Shown: positions 36,772 to 46,116, counted from the first letter of the stretch. The stretch is 64,000 bases of DNA from Gammaproteobacteria bacterium (GCA_021772935.1 JAJFLA010000046.1:275617-339616); one strand, 5' to 3'. The notes: generated from the sequence alone by a model not told the origin. Made by a program: numbers and translations.

Positions 36772-37983
36772 TTAATCTTCCCTCGGTATTTTGTTTCGCC
36801 TGAGGGCCAGTGCATGAGTGGCTTTGTTGTCACCGTAACGACGCTTGATTTCATCCAGGGTTTTGTCCAGCACTTTTTGTGCTGTTGTATCGTAGTTAAT
36901 TCCGCGCTCGTCTGGCTCCTCAAGTCCACTCACACCTACACCGAGCAATCTCACCGGTGTATTTAAGTGTTCCTGTAGCCATTTTTGTAGCAACACACGG
37001 GCCTGTTTGTACACAACTTCTGTGCTGGCGGTCGGGGCAACAAGGCTGCGACTGCGTGTCGCTGTACGGAATCGCCAGTCGCGAATTTTTACCTGGATAG
37101 TACGGGCCACGTACCCCTGTGAGCGCAGACGCCCCGTTACCGATTCCACCTGTCGTTGCAATTCCGCCAGTAACTCCCTTGGTTCACTGATATCCTGATC
37201 AAATGTCACTTCGCGACTGAGCGATTTATCCGCCCTGGAAGCCACTACCTCACGCTCGTCATCACCTCTGGCCAGGGCCAGGAAGTGACCAGTACGCTTA
37301 CCAAACACCTGGCTGAGTACAGCAGGGTCGGCTTTACGAAGTTGTGCAATCGTCAAAATACCCAGCTTTTGTATTTTTGGCAGAGTTTGTTTTCCAATCC
37401 CCCAAATTCTGCTGACTGGCATTGGGTCGAGGAATGAGCGCACACCATCACGTGGAACGTGAACAAAACCTCTGGGTTTACCCGCATCCGATGCAAGTTT
37501 CGCAAGATATTTATTGTGCGCCATACCTACTGAGGCGTGCAATCCGGTGCGCCTCAGTATTTCAGCACGTACATTAGCGCCAATCGTTTCGATGCTACCC
37601 AACAGGGCAAGACTTGCTGACACATCCAGAAAAGCTTCATCCAGCGACAAACCTTCCACGTCTGGTGTCGCCTCTCGAAATATCCTGAAGACCTCAGCAG
37701 AAACCTCTCTATAACGAGACATTCTTACCGGCAAAACCACAGCCTCTGGACACAGCTTACGAGCACGGGTCATCGGCATGGCTGAATAGACACCATATTT
37801 GCGCACTTCATAGCTGGCCGCAGCCACCACGCCGCGACCACCAGTACCACCCACCATAACCGGTCGATTTTTATATTGTGGATGGTCGTGTTGCTCGACA
37901 GACGCATAAAACGCATCCATATCAACATGAATGATCGCGCGTTCACAACCCACGCTGATTTTTGAGTTTGCAATTGATGTCAC
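36772..37983 (-). CDS. dinB: DNA polymerase IV
   Basis: 403 residues from GTG 37983. I-I-H-V-D-M-D-A-F-Y-A-S-V-E and S-L-D-E-A-F-L-D give the metal-binding Asp and Glu residues of Y-family polymerases; palm, fingers, thumb and little-finger parts run to about 340. A TATAAT lies on the minus strand at 37998-37993, only 10 bp before the start codon, so transcripts may begin near the GTG with almost no leader. No clear LexA box was found. It is divergent from an aminotransferase gene with only 20 bp between the start codons. Confidence 0.95.
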   Translation of the reverse strand: MTSIANSKISVGCERAIIHVDMDAFYASVEQHDHPQYKNRPVMVGGTGGRGVVAAASYEVRKYGVYSAMPMTRARKLCPEAVVLPVRMSRYREVSAEVFRIFREATPDVEGLSLDEAFLDVSASLALLGSIETIGANVRAEILRRTGLHASVGMAHNKYLAKLASDAGKPRGFVHVPRDGVRSFLDPMPVSRIWGIGKQTLPKIQKLGILTIAQLRKADPAVLSQVFGKRTGHFLALARGDDEREVVASRADKSLSREVTFDQDISEPRELLAELQRQVESVTGRLRSQGYVARTIQVKIRDWRFRTATRSRSLVAPTASTEVVYKQARVLLQKWLQEHLNTPVRLLGVGVSGLEEPDERGINYDTTAQKVLDKTLDEIKRRYGDNKATHALALRRNKIPRED

Positions 37984-38003
37984 AGTGCTTACATTATATC
38001 GGT

Positions 38004-39176
38004 ATGATCAAGACCACTTCAGCAGATACTGTCACCGCAGCCATTCCCATTGACGAGTTCCCTATCCTGGAACATGGCCTGTACGCCAACCACGCCGCGA
38101 TTGCACCGTGGCCCCGGGTTACCGCACATGCGGTTGCAGAGTTTGCCCTGGAGAACAGTGAAATTGGCCCCGAAAAATACTCACACTGGTTATTACGCGA
38201 AACACACACACGTAAAAAGCTCGCCACGCTCATAAATGCAGTTTCAGCAAATGATATCGCACTGCTAAAAAACACCACAGAATGTATTTGCACCGTGGCC
38301 AATGGTATCGATTGGCGCAGTGGGGATAATCTTGTTTTACCTGCAGGTGAATTTCCATCAAACCGCCTGCCCTGGCTGGCTTTACAGCACCTGGGTGTGG
38401 AAGTTCGCGAAGTAGATATTCGTTCTACAACTGAGCCTGAAAAGGCCCTGATCGAGCGTATGGATGAACGTACACGCTTGTTATCGGTTAGCGCCGTGCA
38501 ATGGACCGATGGCTTACGGCTACGGCTTGAAATCCTGGGTCATGCCTGTCAACAAAATAAGGTCTTATTTTTTGTTGATGCAATCCAACAACTTGGCGCT
38601 ATGCAACTGGATGTTCAGGCCTGTGGGATCGATTTTTTGGCTGCAGATGGCCATAAGTGGCTGTTGGCACCAGAAGGAATTGCCGTTTTCTATTGCCGAC
38701 AAAACGTTCGCGAACAATTGCAGCTCAAACAGCAAGGTTGGCGTATGGTGGATGAACCGTATCAATTCAATCGTGAACATTGGCAACCAAGCAGTACAGC
38801 CACGCGTTTCGAAGCGGGCAGCCCAAATATGCTGGGTCAGGCAGCGTTACATGCTTCTGTTAGTTTGTTACAGCAAGTTGGTATGCGGCAGGTGGAGGCC
38901 TTTGTTACGGCAAATTCACAGGCTTTATCTGCAGGACTCTCGGATATTACCGGACTTGAGTTGCTACGACCATTTGACCTGCAAAGAGCGTCCGGAATCG
39001 TCAGTTTCAAACCACTAAAGCCAGATCTTGTCAAAGTGCATCAAGGCCTGACTCACAGACAATTAAGCTGTGCTGTCCGGGGGGATGCCATACGCCTATC
39101 GCCGCATTTCTACCAGGTGGGTAAGCCATTGCTGGAAATGCTCAATATTATTGAGGATGTGGTAAAAATAGTTTAG
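38004..39176 (+). CDS. Class V aminotransferase (PLP-dependent)
   Basis: 390 residues from ATG 38004; a longer frame from 37962 overlaps dinB and has no site. A-A-D-G-H-K-W-L-L-A-P with Lys218 is the PLP attachment site of the class V/NifS-like fold, and R-F-E-A-G-S-P-N follows in the usual place. No Cys suits a cysteine desulfurase active site at the usual loop, so a non-desulfurase member (isopenicillin epimerase-like or similar) is likely. Substrate unknown. The ribosome site is weak. Confidence 0.82.
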   Translation: MIKTTSADTVTAAIPIDEFPILEHGLYANHAAIAPWPRVTAHAVAEFALENSEIGPEKYSHWLLRETHTRKKLATLINAVSANDIALLKNTTECICTVANGIDWRSGDNLVLPAGEFPSNRLPWLALQHLGVEVREVDIRSTTEPEKALIERMDERTRLLSVSAVQWTDGLRLRLEILGHACQQNKVLFFVDAIQQLGAMQLDVQACGIDFLAADGHKWLLAPEGIAVFYCRQNVREQLQLKQQGWRMVDEPYQFNREHWQPSSTATRFEAGSPNMLGQAALHASVSLLQQVGMRQVEAFVTANSQALSAGLSDITGLELLRPFDLQRASGIVSFKPLKPDLVKVHQGLTHRQLSCAVRGDAIRLSPHFYQVGKPLLEMLNIIEDVVKIV

Positions 39177-39207
39177 ATTAGATATATGCCATATCTATTT
39201 GATATAT

Positions 39208-39549
39208 CTACATTGTATGTGTTCTTTTATCAGATGAAATTAACTGGGCAAGATGAGACTCAATAATTGTCCTGGCATGTGCACCATCAGAAGTATCGCC
39301 AAACTGAACACCGATTCCGGGCCGCCGGTTACCCTGCGCACCTGGAGGTGTCACCCAGATTACTTTACCTGGGATAGGCAGACGTTCTTCAAGCTCCATG
39401 ATAGTCAGTAGCAGGAAAACTTCGTCACCCAGCGAATAACGTTTGGTACTTTGCACGAACAGTCCACCACCCTGGATAAAAGGCATATAGGCACTGTATA
39501 GCGTTTGCCGGTCCTTGATTGATAATGAAAGTATTCCTTGTTGTGCCAT
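39208..39549 (-). CDS. pilZ: Type IV pilus assembly protein PilZ
   Basis: 113 residues from ATG 39549 (AGGG 7 nt before). F-I-Q-G-G-G-L-F-V-Q, L-G-D-E-V-F-L-L-L, V-I-W-V-T-P-P-G and G-I-G-V-Q-F are the PilZ-fold blocks of the pilus-type subfamily. The RxxxR motif that binds cyclic-di-GMP is absent, as in PilZ itself. Last gene of the holB-tmk-mltG series, its usual place in pseudomonads and relatives. Confidence 0.88.
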   Translation of the reverse strand: MAQQGILSLSIKDRQTLYSAYMPFIQGGGLFVQSTKRYSLGDEVFLLLTIMELEERLPIPGKVIWVTPPGAQGNRRPGIGVQFGDTSDGAHARTIIESHLAQLISSDKRTHTM

Positions 39550-39597
39550 GCTCAAACCCTCGTACCCTGTATATTTTTCAAGTCCGTTTGACTCATC

Positions 39598-40572
39598 TCA
39601 AACGATCTGTTCTGCCCATCTTATCAGCCAATCCTGCAGAAGTAAGTCCCCGCGTACCGGCGTGGCGGACATCGCCCGGTTTATATCGGCTTGCCTTTGC
39701 AACTGCAGCAGCGTTTTATCACGTAATTCTACATTCGAAGGTAACCAACTCAAAGCTGTACCCGCCATCATGGATTTTATTACCTCTACCGTACACATGG
39801 ATAGCCAACGCCATAAATCAACTGGGTTCAGCTCGTTAAGTTGACTGCTGATCAGTGAAACAGAAGCGGGATGAAGAAGCAACGTGGACAGACCCTGCTT
39901 CACCTGTGGGTATGCGTCCAATTCGGAGGATTCAAGGTAATGCAGCGTCCGTAATGGACTGCCACCGGCCGCCTGTAACGCAGCAACAATCTTGGCCTCG
40001 GGTTTACCGGATGTTTTTACCATCCAGTCCAGCACAAGTTGAGACTCAGGTTGGGCGACGGAAATAGTCTGGCAACGGCTGCGGATCGTGATCGGTAGCC
40101 TGCTTGGGTTGTTACTCACCAGGATCAGTACTGTGTCGCCGGCAGGTTCTTCAAGACTTTTTAACAAGGCATTGGCAGCGGCGCCGTTCATGCTTTCGGC
40201 GGGATGCAGATAGGCAACTTTTCGTGTACTGGCTGACGTTGTAAGTTGCAACTTGGCAATCAAACTCCGCACCTGATCGACCTTGATGACCTCGCTGCCC
40301 TCTTCCGGCTGAAGTTCAAAATAGTCCGGATGGGCTCCGCCTGCGCGCAACTTGCAAGAGCGACACTGTCCACATGCCAGGGGCCCATCTTCACAACACA
40401 ACAACTGGGCCACCATCGCACTGGCAAGGGACATTTTCCCACACCCTGCCGGGCCCTCTATCATCAAAGCATGTGCCAGCCTGCCAGCCTCAAGCCGCTG
40501 GATGAAAAACGACCAGTGTTTACCCAGCCACGGGAGAATTTCAACGGGCGTCATCATTTCAGAATGACTCAT
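39598..40572 (-). CDS. holB: DNA polymerase III delta' subunit
   Basis: 324 residues. The AAA+ clamp-loader core starts G-P-A-G-C-G-K near residue 39, with a four-Cys zinc module (L-L-C-C, A-C-G-Q-C-R-S-C) and S-L-E-E-P-A-G sensor region. The P-loop has Met after the Lys, fitting a subunit that does not hydrolyse ATP. It is part of the clamp loader. Start overlaps the tmk stop by 4 bp. Confidence 0.93.
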   Translation of the reverse strand: MSHSEMMTPVEILPWLGKHWSFFIQRLEAGRLAHALMIEGPAGCGKMSLASAMVAQLLCCEDGPLACGQCRSCKLRAGGAHPDYFELQPEEGSEVIKVDQVRSLIAKLQLTTSASTRKVAYLHPAESMNGAAANALLKSLEEPAGDTVLILVSNNPSRLPITIRSRCQTISVAQPESQLVLDWMVKTSGKPEAKIVAALQAAGGSPLRTLHYLESSELDAYPQVKQGLSTLLLHPASVSLISSQLNELNPVDLWRWLSMCTVEVIKSMMAGTALSWLPSNVELRDKTLLQLQRQADINRAMSATPVRGDLLLQDWLIRWAEQIV

Positions 40573-41204
40573 AAATCCAACCCTGCCCTCAGCACACTTT
40601 TGACCTGTTGCCAGACCTGTTCCTGATTCTGGCTTGCATCGATTATCCTGAAGCGTTGAGGCTGTGCCGCAGCCCGTTCCAGATAAGTCCTTCTGACTCG
40701 TTCGAAAAACATCAGCGACTCAACTTCGAAACGATCGGCTTCACCACGCCCCGCTACTCTTGTCATACCCTGTTTTACCGACATATCAAATAACAATGTA
40801 AGGTCCGGTTGCAGGCCCTTGAGCACCAGTTGTTCCACACTTGCGACCGCCTCAGCACCCAGTTGCCGCCCCCCGCCCTGGTAGGCGTAACTGGCATCCG
40901 CAAACCGGTCGCAAACAACAACCTTGCCATCTGTCAGTGCTGGCAGGATCACTTCCTGTACCAACTGGGAGCGAGCCGCAAACAACAGCAATAACTCTGC
41001 GGTCGCATTCAGGCCTGCATTGCGGGTGTCCAGCAATACCTGTCGAACTTGCTCCGATACAACTGTGCCACCGGGTTCGCGGGCTTCCACCACGGTTTTC
41101 CCGTGGGCGGTAAGCCACTCAACAATACGGCCGTGTTGTGTACTTTTTCCTGCGCCCTCACCACCTTCAAGACTGATGAAATAACCTTTCTCTTTCCTCA
41201 TCAC
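40569..41204 (-). CDS. tmk: Thymidylate kinase
   Basis: 211 residues. P-loop G-G-E-G-A-G-K-S-T near 13-21, E-P-G-G-T, D-R-F-A-D-A-S-Y-A-Y-Q-G-G-G-R in the middle, and the lid R-V-A-G-R-G-E-A-D. It phosphorylates dTMP to dTDP. Starts 2 bp after the mltG stop and overlaps holB. Confidence 0.96.
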   Translation of the reverse strand: MMRKEKGYFISLEGGEGAGKSTQHGRIVEWLTAHGKTVVEAREPGGTVVSEQVRQVLLDTRNAGLNATAELLLLFAARSQLVQEVILPALTDGKVVVCDRFADASYAYQGGGRQLGAEAVASVEQLVLKGLQPDLTLLFDMSVKQGMTRVAGRGEADRFEVESLMFFERVRRTYLERAAAQPQRFRIIDASQNQEQVWQQVKSVLRAGLDL

Positions 41205-41206
41205 AT

Positions 41207-42226
41207 CTATTTACCTGGCTCGGTGGACTTATCCTTGTTATGTTTGATCAACAGTCTGACAGCCTTGTTGTGTGCTTTTAGTGTACTGGAAAATGTATGA
41301 CCACCCTCGCCGTTAGCGACAAAAAACATGGCCTCTCCCGCTGCCGGATGTGCGGCCGCCAGTAAGGATGCCATACCGGGCAATGCAATAGGCGTAGGTG
41401 GCAAGCCACGACGCGTATAGGTGTTATAAGGTGTATCCTTTTTTAGATCCTGACGACGGATGTTACCCTGATACGACTCACCCATACCATAGATCACCGT
41501 CGGGTCTGTCTCAAGACGCCAGTGATTGATCAAACGACGTACAAATACACCTGCGATGTCCGCCCGCTCACTTTCCAGTGAGGTTTCTTTCTCAATGATG
41601 GATGCCATAATCAGCATTTCTTCCTCTGTTTCATATGGCAGACCCGTATCACGGCCAGCCCAGGCCATTGCGAGGGCTTGCTGCATGTCGCCATATGCAC
41701 GTCTGAGTATTTGCAGGTCAGAATCTCCACGCACAAAAACATAGGTTTCAGGGAGAAACCAACCTTCCGGATTAACAACAGGCAAACCTGCCAAACCTTC
41801 CAGTTCTGCCATGGTATTGAGTGTATGCTTCACTACAGAGTCTCTGCCCAACGCAGTTAATAATTGTTTTAAAGACCAGCCTTCCACAATCGTAAAACGG
41901 TAATTGATAACTTTTCCGGAGGCCAGCAACTGCATCAGATGGGCAGGTAACATACCTGGCTCCAAGGCATACTCACCGGCTCTAATTGTCACCGGCTGAA
42001 GCCGACTTAACAGTCGCCAGTGCCAATCGCTGTAAGTGACACCCCGTTGTTCGAGGTCCGTTACCACCGAGCGAATGCTTGTACCCGGCGCCACATTGAG
42101 TACGACCTCTGTTGCGCCAATCTGTAGTGGTGTCCGTAAAAACCGCTGATACTGTTGCCACAAACCTGACGTGCTGGCCGCGATCAACAATAGGAGAAGT
42201 AAGGTAACCGGCAGCAAGCGTTTCAT
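41207..42226 (-). CDS. mltG: Endolytic murein transglycosylase MltG
   Basis: 339 residues. An N-terminal membrane segment (about 5-20), a LysM-like subdomain, then the YceG catalytic domain with M-A-S-I-I-E-K-E-T (catalytic Glu) and D-P-T-V-I-Y-G-M-G. It cleaves nascent peptidoglycan strands at the inner membrane. The start codon lies 8 bp beyond the end of a repeat element whose terminal sequence contains AAGGAG, probably serving as the ribosome site at 12 nt. Confidence 0.94.
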   Translation of the reverse strand: MKRLLPVTLLLLLLIAASTSGLWQQYQRFLRTPLQIGATEVVLNVAPGTSIRSVVTDLEQRGVTYSDWHWRLLSRLQPVTIRAGEYALEPGMLPAHLMQLLASGKVINYRFTIVEGWSLKQLLTALGRDSVVKHTLNTMAELEGLAGLPVVNPEGWFLPETYVFVRGDSDLQILRRAYGDMQQALAMAWAGRDTGLPYETEEEMLIMASIIEKETSLESERADIAGVFVRRLINHWRLETDPTVIYGMGESYQGNIRRQDLKKDTPYNTYTRRGLPPTPIALPGMASLLAAAHPAAGEAMFFVANGEGGHTFSSTLKAHNKAVRLLIKHNKDKSTEPGK

Positions 42227-42234
42227 GGTTTGCT

Positions 42235-42572
42235 AGTGCTCCTTCAGCATGGTAATTGCGGATTCAGCGCCCCTGTGGGGTTTTGCCGTACCAAGAGTAG
42301 GCGCTTGAGGCGAGGCGCAGCGTGCAGTGAATGGCTGGTCCTTTACAAGCGCTGCACCAAGAGTAGGCGCCCTTAGGCGACGCGACGGCTGAATCCCACA
42401 GGAGCGCCCTGTGGGTTGACTTGTCAGTGCCCATGGACGTTGTTGCACCTCTTGCCAAGGACTATGGCCATTACCTGCGAGGATAAGTGCGCCTCGCCTC
42501 AAGCGCCTACTCTTGGTGCCATGAACACTGACAAGCCAACTGCATCCGTAATTACCATGTTGAAGGAGCACT
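42235..42572 (+). repeat. Composite inverted-repeat element E1 (338 bp) between mltG and pabC
   Basis: Ends are 29-bp inverted repeats (42235-42263 and 42544-42572, 2 mismatches). Inside is a perfect 30-bp inverted repeat (42290-42319 with 42488-42517), another near-palindrome (about 42388-42414, CCCACAGG/CCTGTGGG), and a further inverted pair (42414-42435 with 42521-42542). There is no coding capacity. It looks like a MITE-type or REP-like composite element. Its right end covers the last 6 codons and stop of pabC. Confidence 0.9.
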
Positions 42573-43376
42573 GGTACCCTCCAGTAACCATGTTTGCAAC
42601 TCCCGGGTCACTGGCCCAATTTTGTATTCTCGGTCGTCAATTGCGGTCAGCGGCACAATACCTCTGACAGAATTACAAATGAATACCTCATCCGCCTCCA
42701 GCAACATATCCACCAGGATCCGGCGTTGTTCGCAACGCTGGCCAAATCCAGCCAATATATGGCCACGCAGAACACCACGCACGCCGCAAAGATCCAATCT
42801 CGGTGTTAACAGACGGTTTTCCATGACCAGGAAAATATTTGCTGATATGGCACTAACAACATGATTTTCCCGGTCAAGCAGAATGCCTTCAGCCGCATCT
42901 GTCTCACGGATTTCAGCACTGGCCAACACCTGTTCAAGTCGATTCAGATGCTTAATTCCACCCAATGCAGGTTGTATTGCCAGTCGAAGCTCACAGATCC
43001 TGGCCCTGACGCCCACTCGTGCTAATTCCGTAACGCCGTCGGGATAGATGTGAGCGCTGACTATCCTCACACAGTTACTATTTTCCACTGGCATATACCC
43101 ACGAGACTGCCCATCACGGGTGAGTACGATTTTGACAACCGAATCGACCAGACCGGCGCTGACAGTTTGTACTTCACGCAACAATACAACTTGCGGCGGC
43201 ATCACCAGGCCTATGCGCTCGCAACCGGCGCCAAGCCGATCCATATGGGCTTGCCATCTACGTGGTCGGCCATTGTGAACCAACAAGGTCTCGAATAGAC
43301 CATCGGCATAATTGAGACCACGATTTGTGGTCGTTACAAACGTTGATATTTCACCGTTTACTAAACATTCGAACAT
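42552..43376 (-). CDS. pabC: Aminodeoxychorismate lyase
   Basis: 274 residues from ATG 43376 (AGGA 7-8 nt before); the GTG 24 bp earlier would add residues coded by the solo repeat end. The fold-type IV PLP signature includes N-R-G-L-N-Y-A-D-G-L-F-E-T near the start, H-L-N-R-L-E-Q with the PLP Lys just before it, and S-A-N-I-F-L-V. It converts aminodeoxychorismate to p-aminobenzoate for folate. The last residues S-A-P-S-T-W and the stop come from the terminal repeat of element E1. Confidence 0.93.
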   Translation of the reverse strand: MFECLVNGEISTFVTTTNRGLNYADGLFETLLVHNGRPRRWQAHMDRLGAGCERIGLVMPPQVVLLREVQTVSAGLVDSVVKIVLTRDGQSRGYMPVENSNCVRIVSAHIYPDGVTELARVGVRARICELRLAIQPALGGIKHLNRLEQVLASAEIRETDAAEGILLDRENHVVSAISANIFLVMENRLLTPRLDLCGVRGVLRGHILAGFGQRCEQRRILVDMLLEADEVFICNSVRGIVPLTAIDDREYKIGPVTRELQTWLLEGTSAPSTW

Positions 43377-43403
43377 GGTCTTGTCCTGGTACTCCTTCAC
43401 CCC

Positions 43404-43449
43404 CCCACAGGAGTGCTGAATCCGTAATTATCATGTTGAAGGAGTGCTA
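43404..43449 (-). repeat. Solo end of the E1 element
   Basis: About 46 bp match the left end of E1 (42234-42280) in the opposite orientation, including the GTAATTAYCATG core and the CCTGTGGGG part, with a handful of mismatches. It fills the space between the pabB stop and the pabC start region. The pabB stop TAG is at its edge. Confidence 0.75.
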
Positions 43450-44778
43450 GTGCAATGCCTTCAGCAATCCGCGGGCTTTGTCCTCGGTTTCCGACACTTC
43501 GCTGTCTGCTCTGGAATCCGCAACGATACCGGCCCCCGTACGAAAACTGATTTGTTTGTCGTGTAATAACATAGAACGTATCAAAATGTTCAAATCCATA
43601 CTGCCATCAAGTCCCAGGTAGCCAAAAGAGCCGGTATAGAAACTGCGGCCCTGGGGTTCCAGTTCAGCAATGATTTCCATGCAACGCACTTTAGGGCAGC
43701 CAGTAATCGTGCCGCCCGGAAACACGGCCCGTATGACATCAACCGGTGTTGCCTCACTGTGTAAACGCCCACGTACATTCGAAACGATATGATGAACATG
43801 TTCGTAAGTCTCGACAACCATCAATTCATCAACCTCCACCGTTCCGATTTCACAAACTCTTCCCAGGTCATTGCGCTCCAGGTCAATCAGCATGATATGT
43901 TCAGCGCGTTCTTTCGGGTGCGCCAACAGTTCGCGGCGCAGCGCCTGATCAGAGTCACGGTCAACACCACGTGGGCGAGTTCCTGCAATCGGCCGGGATT
44001 GGACTTCATCCTTCCTGATACTCACCAGTCTTTCCGGTGAAGAGCTCATTAATACGTAGTTTTTCCAACGCACCATGCCGGCAAAAGGGGCGGGATTGCT
44101 TTTGCGAAGAGACCGATAAAGCGCACCAATATTAGTCGCTTTGCCAAATGCCCCATGCCAGGCTCTCGACAAATTAACCTGGAACACATCACCGTCCAGA
44201 ATATATTCATGTATTTTTTCAACGGCACGTTTAAACAACCGTGGCGGATCCGCCTGCAATTCGGTCAATTCGGTGCATTGACCATCAGCTACAAGAGACA
44301 GGTTTTCGAGTTCGTCTCGCATCTCTTCCAGCAGTGCTTCATTCTCTGCCAACAGGTGTAATAAACCCGGCTGCTTTGGCTTGCTATAGATGACACCCGG
44401 ACAACGGCTGGCAAAGGCCACCGGAAATCCATCCCCTGCGGCTGGAAAGTCCACGACGGGTTCAATTTCCGCAGCCAGTTCGTAGCCCAAGTATAAGAAC
44501 CAGCCACCACTGAACGGCCAGCTGCTTTCTTTACTTATTGCTTGTTTTTCCTGTTGATACCAATCATTAAGTCGGGCTAGAAAACCCGTCGCTTTACCGG
44601 GTCCAGTTATATTACCGTCACTGTGAGAACACAACTGTTCACCACTGGTTCTCAGTAGCAGGCTGCACTCACCAAGGGGACCCGAAGTGGCGCTATCGAG
44701 CAAGTAGGGGTAACGCTCGGGTAGCGCCGTGGCAATTCCGGTTAAGTCGTGCGCACATTCTAGCGAGCAGCTGAGCAA
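43447..44778 (-). CDS. pabB: Aminodeoxychorismate synthase component I (TrpE/PabB family)
   Basis: 443 residues, the chorismate-binding fold. Q-V-N-L-S-R, S-S-S-P-E-R-L-V, R-P-I-A-G-T-R-P-R-G, L-I-D-L-E-R-N-D-L-G-R-V and G-G-T-I-T-G-C-P-K are present. Context next to pabC supports a PABA role. The residue aligned with the nucleophilic Lys274 of E. coli PabB is Ala265, as in anthranilate and Lys-independent enzymes, so an anthranilate-type activity cannot be excluded. The amidotransferase partner is not in the window. The gene begins 2 bp after fabF. Confidence 0.85.
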   Translation of the reverse strand: MLSCSLECAHDLTGIATALPERYPYLLDSATSGPLGECSLLLRTSGEQLCSHSDGNITGPGKATGFLARLNDWYQQEKQAISKESSWPFSGGWFLYLGYELAAEIEPVVDFPAAGDGFPVAFASRCPGVIYSKPKQPGLLHLLAENEALLEEMRDELENLSLVADGQCTELTELQADPPRLFKRAVEKIHEYILDGDVFQVNLSRAWHGAFGKATNIGALYRSLRKSNPAPFAGMVRWKNYVLMSSSPERLVSIRKDEVQSRPIAGTRPRGVDRDSDQALRRELLAHPKERAEHIMLIDLERNDLGRVCEIGTVEVDELMVVETYEHVHHIVSNVRGRLHSEATPVDVIRAVFPGGTITGCPKVRCMEIIAELEPQGRSFYTGSFGYLGLDGSMDLNILIRSMLLHDKQISFRTGAGIVADSRADSEVSETEDKARGLLKALH

Positions 44779-44780
44779 AG

Positions 44781-46031
44781 TTAATCGGTAAATTTACGGA
44801 AGACGAGGCTACCGTTGGTACCGCCAAAGCCAAATGAGTTGGAGATCGCAATGTTCACGTCTGCTTCACGTGCAGTATTGGGTACAAAGTCCAGATCGCA
44901 ACCGTCGCTTGGATTCTCAAGATTGATGGTTGGCGGCAGTATGCCATCGCGGATGCCGAGCAGACTGAATATGGCTTCAACACCACCCGCCGCACCCAAC
45001 AAATGCCCGGTCATTGATTTGCTTGAACTGACAGCAACTTTATACGCATGATCAGCAAAAGTAGTTTTTATGGCAATGGTTTCTGCAAGATCACCCAGTG
45101 GCGTTGAGGTTCCATGGGCATTGATATAGTTCACATCCTGCGGATTCACCTTGGCGTCTTTCAATGCTATACGCATACAACGGGCTGCGCCCTCACCATC
45201 ATCAGGTGGTGCCGTCATGTGGAATGCATCTGCACTCATTCCAAAACCTGCAACCTCACCATAAATGGTGGCACCACGATTCTTTGCGTGTTCCATTTCT
45301 TCGAGTATGAGCACACCCGCACCATTAGAAAGCACGAAACCGTCACGATCCTCATCCCAGGGCCGACTGGCCTCGGCGGGAGCATCATTACGCGTGGACA
45401 TCGCACGTGCTGAAATAAAGCCACTCATGGATGTGAGTGTGGTTGCAAATTCAGCGCCGCCGGCAACCATGACATCCGCTTCTCCATACTGAATCATACG
45501 AGCCGCCAGACCCATGTTATGGGTGGCAGTGCTACATGCAGTCACGACCGCAAGACTGGGACCTTTCAGGTTGTATTTGATGGATAAGAACCCACCGATC
45601 ATATTGGTGATTGAACCCGGAATAAAAAACGGACCAACCTTGCGAGGGCCGCCTTGCATATATGCCTGGGTCGCAGTTTCAATGGTATTGAGACCACCGA
45701 TACCTGAACCCAACGCGCAGCCAATACGTTCAGGATCATACGTAGAGTCTGCATTCAATAAACCAGAGTCTTCCAATGCATCGACAGCTGCCGCATAACC
45801 GTAATGGATAAATTCATCCAAACGCTTGGATTCGCGAGGGCTAAGATACTTGGATACATCAAAATCGATGACTTCGCCGGCGATGCGGGTCTTCATATGG
45901 TCGGCGTCAAACGAGTTAATCGTATTGATACCACTACGGCCATTACATATAGCATCCCAGGCGGTATCAATGGTGCTGCCCACAGGCGACACAATGCCCA
46001 TACCGGTCACTACAACGCGACGTTGCGACAT
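44781..46031 (-). CDS. fabF: 3-oxoacyl-ACP synthase II
   Basis: 416 residues from ATG 46031 (GAGG 9 nt before). T-A-C-S-T-A-T-H-N holds the active Cys, with N-A-H-G-T-S-T-P-L-G-D and T-G-H-L-L-G-A-A-G supplying the two His residues. It elongates acyl-ACP in type II fatty-acid synthesis and is the temperature-responsive synthase in E. coli. Follows acpP. Confidence 0.97.
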   Translation of the reverse strand: MSQRRVVVTGMGIVSPVGSTIDTAWDAICNGRSGINTINSFDADHMKTRIAGEVIDFDVSKYLSPRESKRLDEFIHYGYAAAVDALEDSGLLNADSTYDPERIGCALGSGIGGLNTIETATQAYMQGGPRKVGPFFIPGSITNMIGGFLSIKYNLKGPSLAVVTACSTATHNMGLAARMIQYGEADVMVAGGAEFATTLTSMSGFISARAMSTRNDAPAEASRPWDEDRDGFVLSNGAGVLILEEMEHAKNRGATIYGEVAGFGMSADAFHMTAPPDDGEGAARCMRIALKDAKVNPQDVNYINAHGTSTPLGDLAETIAIKTTFADHAYKVAVSSSKSMTGHLLGAAGGVEAIFSLLGIRDGILPPTINLENPSDGCDLDFVPNTAREADVNIAISNSFGFGGTNGSLVFRKFTD

Positions 46032-46116
46032 TTGGAAAACCTCAATAATTAAATATCTGAAACGAATGACGGCCGGCAAATTGCCGGCCGCACACATTCA
46101 TTGCATGATTTCAGTT

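Noticed and set aside
42290..42517. Possible CRISPR repeats in the inverted-repeat element
   Set aside because: The repeats are inverted and few, without regular spacers or cas genes.
42233..42667. Open frames across the E1 element
   Set aside because: They arise from GC-rich inverted repeats; both strands open, no start site, no family.
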